In this document: positions 4,622 through 7,692 of the stretch, piece after piece
Position numbering within the stretch: position 1 is the first letter of the stretch
Layout of the letters: every line of letters begins with the position of its first letter
From: Omnitrophica bacterium RIFOXYB12_FULL_50_7
Lineage (GTDB): Bacteria > Omnitrophota > Omnitrophia > Omnitrophales > Aquincolibacteriaceae
NCBI GenBank assembly: GCA_001804345.1
Contig: MHFU01000053.1
Span: 15,753 to 23,444 of the forward strand
DNA: 7,692 bases
Direction of reading: 5' to 3'
Position numbers and translations under genes: made by a program
The notes under the pieces: generated by a model
What the model saw: the letters and a program-made list of their open reading frames with translations, nothing else
Databases searched by the model: none
What the model was told of the DNA's origin: nothing

Positions 4622-6303
4622 AGGTCCTGCTTTTACAACCTCCGGTGCAGGATTTCTACAATACGGATATCCGCCTCCAACCAATCGGTTTGGCGTATCT
4701 TAAAGCCGCTGCAAAAAAATTTTTCCCCGAGATCCAGGTCCTCATCAAAGATTATCATCACGGCTGGGGCCGGAAAACGATTCCTCTCCCGCGAGAACTC
4801 ACCTATTTAAAAGATTATTATTCCAGGAATAACAAAAGTCCTTTTTCAACCTTCCACCATTATTATCATTTCGGGGCGGACTTTGACACGATCGCTCACG
4901 ACATTGCCAAAGAAAAACCGGATCTTGTCGGCATCGCTTCCCTCTTCGCCCCATATCACCGGGAAGTCCTGCGCTGCGCGGAAACAATCAAGAAGCATTT
5001 CCCCGTCCCTATTCTGCTTGGAGGATCTCAAGTATCCGCGATGCCGGAAACGATGCTTGCACATCCGGCTATCGACTTTGTCATTCAGGGAGAAGGTGAA
5101 AAACCGTTTGTAGAGCTGTTACGAAATTGGCAAAAGGGGACAAACACCTTTTCTCGAAAGAAAGGGTACCTGTCCCCCTTGCGAAAATCAGCCTGCCCCC
5201 TTATCCCGAATCTTGGGTATAAAAAACATGGACGATTGATTTTCAATCCGCGCAAAGAAAACTTCCCGATCGAGATACTTCCTTTCCCGGATCTTTCCGA
5301 TCTCCCTCAGGATCATTATCTTTTCGAGAAGAAACCTCTCTGCTTCATCATCGCTTCACGCGGTTGTCCTTATCGCTGCGCCTTTTGTTCGGTCCATAAG
5401 ACATTCGGTCTCAAATGCCGCCAGCGCTCCGCAGAAAATATCCTCTCGGAGATCCAGCAGCGTTACGACGAAGGTTATCGCGTCTTTGACTTTGAGGACG
5501 ACAACCTCACGTTCAATCGAAAAGAAATCATCGGGCTCTGCAAAAAACTCATCCGGACATTCCCCAAAAAAGATATCCAGCTGCTCGCTATGAACGGGGT
5601 CTGCTACTGGACACTGGATCGCGGCATCCTCAAGCTCATGCGGCAAGCGGGATTCACCCATCTGAATCTTTCACTCGTAAGCACGAACACGGCCTTACTT
5701 AAGACCGTCCACCGGCCCAACCTGCTCAAGAAATACCGCGAAGTTGTAAAGGGAGCAGTAGAACTCGGTTTTAAGATCGTTGTTTATCAGATTCTCGGCC
5801 TTCCGGGTGACACGCTTTCCTCCATGATCCAGACGCTTCTCTTTAACGCCAGGCTTCCGGTGCTCCTGGGCGCCTCTCCTTTTTATCTTATCCCTCATTC
5901 TCCCATCGCCCGGCATTTCGGCAACCCTTCGGAGACAGATGTCTTCAAGGCCCGTCTCACCGCGATGGCGATCGAGACCCTGGATTTCAAACGTGAGGAT
6001 CTTTACACGCTTCTTATCACCACCCGTATCCTGAATTTCCTGAAAGGTCTCTCGTTCCCCGCAAAAACAGTCCCTCTCTCCAAAGCGTTGGCGATCGCTG
6101 AAAAACAGGACCCCCGGTCGGCTGCAGGCGTGAAGATCTTGCGAAAACTGATAAAAGAAAAAATCTTTTACGCTGTCACCTCGAAAGACCTCGAACCTCT
6201 CCCTCGCTTCAAACTGGAACTATTCTTCCAATTGTGGAGGAAAATTGATATCATCCAGACCCTGGAAAACAAAACCATACGAATTCACCCCGCTAGAGAT
6301 TAG
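4618..6303 (+). CDS. B12-binding-domain radical SAM protein, 561 aa
   Basis: This is a class B-type radical SAM enzyme. The N-terminal cobalamin-binding fold runs from MKVLLLQPP through PDLVGIASLFAPYH (101-114) to PILLGGSQVSAMPE (131-144) and FVIQGEGEKPFVELL (154-168). I do not see the DxHxxG base-off His motif, as is common in this class. The radical SAM barrel starts near 240, with SRGCPYRCAFCSV giving the CX3CX2C cluster cysteines C250, C254 and C257 that hold the [4Fe-4S] cluster and SAM. QILGLPGDT lies further on, and the C-terminal 100 or so residues are not recognised. The substrate is unknown; relatives methylate unreactive carbons or build lipids and natural products. Start ATG 4618 overlaps the upstream stop by four bases. 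Residues 173-188 (KGTNTFSRKKGYLSPL) are encoded by an inserted palindromic repeat between the domains. Confidence 0.9.
   Translation: MKVLLLQPPVQDFYNTDIRLQPIGLAYLKAAAKKFFPEIQVLIKDYHHGWGRKTIPLPRELTYLKDYYSRNNKSPFSTFHHYYHFGADFDTIAHDIAKEKPDLVGIASLFAPYHREVLRCAETIKKHFPVPILLGGSQVSAMPETMLAHPAIDFVIQGEGEKPFVELLRNWQKGTNTFSRKKGYLSPLRKSACPLIPNLGYKKHGRLIFNPRKENFPIEILPFPDLSDLPQDHYLFEKKPLCFIIASRGCPYRCAFCSVHKTFGLKCRQRSAENILSEIQQRYDEGYRVFDFEDDNLTFNRKEIIGLCKKLIRTFPKKDIQLLAMNGVCYWTLDRGILKLMRQAGFTHLNLSLVSTNTALLKTVHRPNLLKKYREVVKGAVELGFKIVVYQILGLPGDTLSSMIQTLLFNARLPVLLGASPFYLIPHSPIARHFGNPSETDVFKARLTAMAIETLDFKREDLYTLLITTRILNFLKGLSFPAKTVPLSKALAIAEKQDPRSAAGVKILRKLIKEKIFYAVTSKDLEPLPRFKLELFFQLWRKIDIIQTLENKTIRIHPARD
5133..5180 (+). 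repeat. Degenerate palindromic repeat inside the radical SAM gene
   Basis: The left arm AAAGGGGACAAACACCTTT (5133-5151) matches the left arm of the perfect palindrome at 3812-3830 at 17 of 19 bases. The right arm (5161-5180) is an imperfect reverse complement, agreeing at about 14 of 19 positions. Nine bases separate the arms. The 48-base element leaves the reading frame open and lies in the linker between the cobalamin and radical SAM domains. Confidence 0.7.
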
Positions 6304-6311
6304 GGTATAAT
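6284..6311 (+). promoter_or_regulatory. Candidate promoter for the DedA-family gene
   Basis: TATAAT (6306-6311) is a perfect -10 hexamer, with TTCACC (6284-6289, 4 of 6 matches) 16 bases upstream. It lies at the very end of the radical SAM gene. Transcription would begin near 6318 and leave a leader of about 100 bases that contains the 6340-6403 repeat. Confidence 0.35.
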
Positions 6312-6339
6312 TGGAATATTTCTTTTGAACAGATAAAAT

Positions 6340-6403
6340 CGGGGAACGCTGAACGGGCAACGTGGAACGCAAAGAAATTCCGTTCCCCTTTACCCGTTCC
6401 CCG
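6340..6403. repeat. GGGGAACG/CGTTCCCC palindromic intergenic repeat, full copy
   Basis: The outer arms CGGGGAACG (6340-6348) and CGTTCCCCG (6395-6403) are exact reverse complements. Further GAACG and CGTTCCCC words lie inside around an AAAGAAATT centre. It is related to the copy at 442-502 and the half copy at 2181-2214, and falls between the radical SAM and DedA genes. A GTG within it (6362) is in frame with the DedA gene but is a poor start. Confidence 0.8.
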
Positions 6404-6421
6404 AGAAAGCGGCACTTAATC

Positions 6422-7045
6422 ATGGAATGGTTTCACGAATTTTTCTCAAAGCTTTATCACTTCCAGGACCTTATTCGCTGGGGTGGTTATACGGTCCTTG
6501 TGATCATCATCTACGCAGAAACGGGGCTCCTCGCCGGGTTCTTTTTGCCGGGGGACTCTCTGCTTGTCACGGCCGGCCTTTTCGCAGCGGTGGAAGGCGC
6601 GCTTAAGATCGAAATTCTGATTCCCCTACTCGCTCTCGCGGCTATCGCAGGCGATAACACCGGCTACTGGCTTGGTTTTCATTTCGGCCCAAAACTTTTT
6701 AGCCGGACTGATTCTTTTTTCTTCCACAAAGATCATCTTGTTCGAACGCAAAAATTTTATGATAAATACGGTGCAAAGACGCTCATCCTGGCACGCTTCG
6801 TCCCGATCGTCCGTACGTTTGCACCGACCGTAGCCGGCGTCGGCCGTATGCCTTACCGAAAATTCCTTGCCTACAGCATCGTCGGCGGGCTGGGCTGGAT
6901 CGCGAGCATGACGCTGATTGGGTTTTCTCTCGGCCGCGTGGTTCCAAACATCGAAAAGAAAGTCCACTGGGTCATCCTGGTCGTGATCGTCCTCTCTTTC
7001 CTCCCGATCCTGAAGGAATGGCTACATTCGAGGAAAAAGTCTTAA
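6422..7045 (+). CDS. DedA family membrane protein (VTT/SNARE-associated domain), 207 aa
   Basis: This is an inner-membrane protein of the DedA superfamily (PF09335). Characterised members such as UptA recycle undecaprenyl phosphate across the membrane and support envelope integrity and membrane potential. Visible signatures are YAETGLLAGFFLPGDSLL (31-48), with E33 and D45 as the acidic pair; GDNTGYWLG (77-85); and ARFVPIVRTFAPTVAG (124-139), with R125 and R131 matching the essential arginines of E. coli YqjA/YghB. YRKFLAYSIVGGLGW (145-159) follows. The membrane segments and length are typical. I chose ATG 6422: the frame is open to GTG 6362, but those codons lie in repeat sequence. Only a weak GAGAAAG lies upstream of 6422. 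The gene probably has its own promoter at 6284-6311. Confidence 0.92.
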   Translation: MEWFHEFFSKLYHFQDLIRWGGYTVLVIIIYAETGLLAGFFLPGDSLLVTAGLFAAVEGALKIEILIPLLALAAIAGDNTGYWLGFHFGPKLFSRTDSFFFHKDHLVRTQKFYDKYGAKTLILARFVPIVRTFAPTVAGVGRMPYRKFLAYSIVGGLGWIASMTLIGFSLGRVVPNIEKKVHWVILVVIVLSFLPILKEWLHSRKKS

Positions 7046-7104
7046 ATCTGTATTTTTCTGCAAAGAAGAATTAAAATGAGGGGTCGGCGAGTTTTCCGAC
7101 CCAC

Positions 7105-7152
7105 TCACCCTGAGTGAAGCCCTGGCTGTATAGGGCGCAATCGAAGGGTCTC
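7105..7152. repeat. TCAYCCTGAG...CGAAGGRTCTC palindromic module, copy 1
   Basis: TCACCCTGAG (7105-7114) and CGAAGGGTCTC (7142-7152) bracket an inner hairpin GCCCT/AGGGC (7119-7123 with 7132-7136). The module lies in the 302-base gap 7046-7347, with two related modules at 7222-7291. A separate perfect 7-bp stem GGGTCGG/CCGACCC (7081-7087 with 7096-7102) abuts it, so this part of the gap could fold extensively as RNA. No known riboswitch class was recognised. Confidence 0.6.
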
Positions 7153-7156
7153 ATTA

Positions 7157-7213
7157 ATGGGATTTTTTGGTTTCATGATCGTGGCCGTCTTTTTTGTTTT
7201 CAAAAAGTGGTAA
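7157..7213 (+). CDS. Possible 18-aa single-helix membrane peptide
   Basis: The ORF reads MGFFGFMIVAVFFVFKKW and then TAA. It has 15 mostly hydrophobic residues, enough for one short membrane helix, then a positive KKW end. It resembles the small membrane subunits or regulators found in many bacteria, but no family is recognised. GAAGGG (7143-7148) lies eight bases before the ATG and could serve as a ribosome binding site. That sequence is also part of the repeat module ending at 7152, so the site may be coincidental. T-rich DNA gives Phe/Val-rich peptides by chance, and no neighbour explains a role. Confidence 0.3.
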   Translation: MGFFGFMIVAVFFVFKKW

Positions 7214-7221
7214 CCTCAGCG

Positions 7222-7291
7222 TCATCCTGAGGCGCATTTCGCCGAAGGATCTCGGGCGATTGAGATTCTTCGTCCTTCGGACTCAGAATGA
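7222..7291. repeat. Inverted pair of TCAYCCTGAG...CGAAGGRTCTC modules
   Basis: Module 2 runs from TCATCCTGAG (7222-7231) to CGAAGGATCTC (7243-7253). After eight bases an inverted module runs from GAGATTCTTCG (7262-7272) to CTCAGAATGA (7282-7291), the near-exact reverse complement of both ends. The whole forms a roughly 70-base interrupted palindrome upstream of the methyltransferase gene. Similar GTCATYCTGAG palindromes are common as intergenic repeats in diverse bacterial genomes, from memory. It could also act as a bidirectional terminator, but no T-tract follows it. Confidence 0.75.
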
Positions 7292-7347
7292 CGGGTACAA
7301 TTTGGTATCCTGGATATTTGAACGGTCACAGAACCTGAAAGGTCTTT

Positions 7348-7692
7348 ATGGCACTCAAAGAAACTTATGAAAAACAAGGCGAGTTCCTTTTCCGCGGCAG
7401 AAGTTATCTTCCACTCCTGGTAGGACCTCTTGTCGTGGCCGCGCTCCTGGATCCCCAATACACGCATCCTTTTTTTACCGGTTTTTCCGGCGGCCTTTGG
7501 AAAACGATTTGCATCCTTATTTCTTTTACGGGACTCGTGATCCGCTGCCTCGTGGCGGGCTTCGTTCCCCTAGGCACGTCGGGACGTAATACAGAGCGCC
7601 AGGTTGCGGAAAGTCTGAACACCAAGGGTCTGTATTCGTTCGTTCGAAACCCTCTTTATCTCGGGAATTTCCTCATCATCCTGGGACTTCTG
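7348..7692 (+). CDS. Isoprenylcysteine/phospholipid-type membrane methyltransferase (partial, N-terminal 115 aa)
   Basis: This is the start of a membrane methyltransferase of the ICMT/PEMT group (PF04140/PF04191), which use SAM to methylate lipid or prenyl-cysteine substrates at the membrane. Hydrophobic segments lie at about 20-35, 50-70 and 103-115. The signature is LNTKGLYSFVRNPLYLGNFL (90-109), in which the R-N/H-P-x-Y-x-G-N core forms part of the SAM-binding site. GTSGRNTERQVAESL (76-90) just before it is also typical of bacterial members. The ATG at 7348 has AAAGG (7338-7342) five bases upstream. The gene runs off the end of the window, so the C-terminal helices are not seen. The substrate cannot be assigned from sequence. 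Confidence 0.8.
   Translation, partial: MALKETYEKQGEFLFRGRSYLPLLVGPLVVAALLDPQYTHPFFTGFSGGLWKTICILISFTGLVIRCLVAGFVPLGTSGRNTERQVAESLNTKGLYSFVRNPLYLGNFLIILGLL

Noticed and set aside
6362..6421. GTG 6362 as the start of the DedA-family gene
   Set aside because: The extra 20 codons come from the GGGGAACG repeat. DedA proteins usually begin close to the first hydrophobic region, as with ATG 6422.
7081..7165. Tandem stem-loops considered as a riboswitch or structured RNA for the downstream gene
   Set aside because: No known riboswitch core motif was recognised, and most of the stretch is explained by repeat modules related to 7222-7291.

Overview
The window looks like a piece of an uncultured Gram-negative-type bacterial chromosome. 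It has moderate GC, clear AAGGAG-type ribosome binding sites on several genes, tight gene packing, and many short palindromic intergenic repeats. The repeat families (GGGGAACG/CGTTCCCC clusters, a GGGGTCAGACACC palindrome, and TCAYCCTGAG...CGAAGGRTCTC modules) are of a kind I associate with Candidatus Omnitrophota and similar candidate phyla. That placement is an inference from sequence style; no rRNA or phylogenetic marker is present.

Layout. Positions 33-2380 hold five minus-strand genes. In transcription order they are a 63-aa two-helix membrane protein, a single-helix coiled-coil protein, a release-factor-like GGQ protein (probable ribosome rescue), a DUF981 six-helix membrane protein, and an unrecognised four-helix membrane protein. 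About 100 bases (2381-2480) separate them from the divergent plus-strand genes. These start with an apparent metal-export cluster: a PF11449/ArsP_2-type transporter with a His/Cys loop (2481-3359), a half-length UPF0016/GDT1-type cation transporter (3426-3698), and a 27-codon ORF with a very good ribosome binding site that encodes a Lys-rich peptide ending in a four-cysteine tail (3725-3808). A perfect 19-bp inverted repeat (3812-3856) closes this cluster and could act as its terminator.

Next is a two-gene operon with an ATGA stop/start overlap: an RluA-family RNA pseudouridine synthase and a B12-binding-domain radical SAM protein. A degenerate copy of the 3812-3856 palindrome lies inside the radical SAM gene, in frame, in the linker between its two domains. 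A DedA-family membrane protein follows, probably from its own promoter, with a GGGGAACG-type repeat in its leader. A 302-base gap (7046-7347) holds three modules of another palindromic repeat and a possible 18-aa membrane peptide. The window ends inside an isoprenylcysteine/phospholipid-type methyltransferase gene.

No mobile-element genes, CRISPR, rRNA or tRNA were seen. The points most worth a second look are the putative metal cassette with its Cys-tailed micro-protein, and the invasion of coding sequence by palindromic repeats: an in-frame insertion at 5133-5180, and a gene end supplied by a repeat at 2189-2214.
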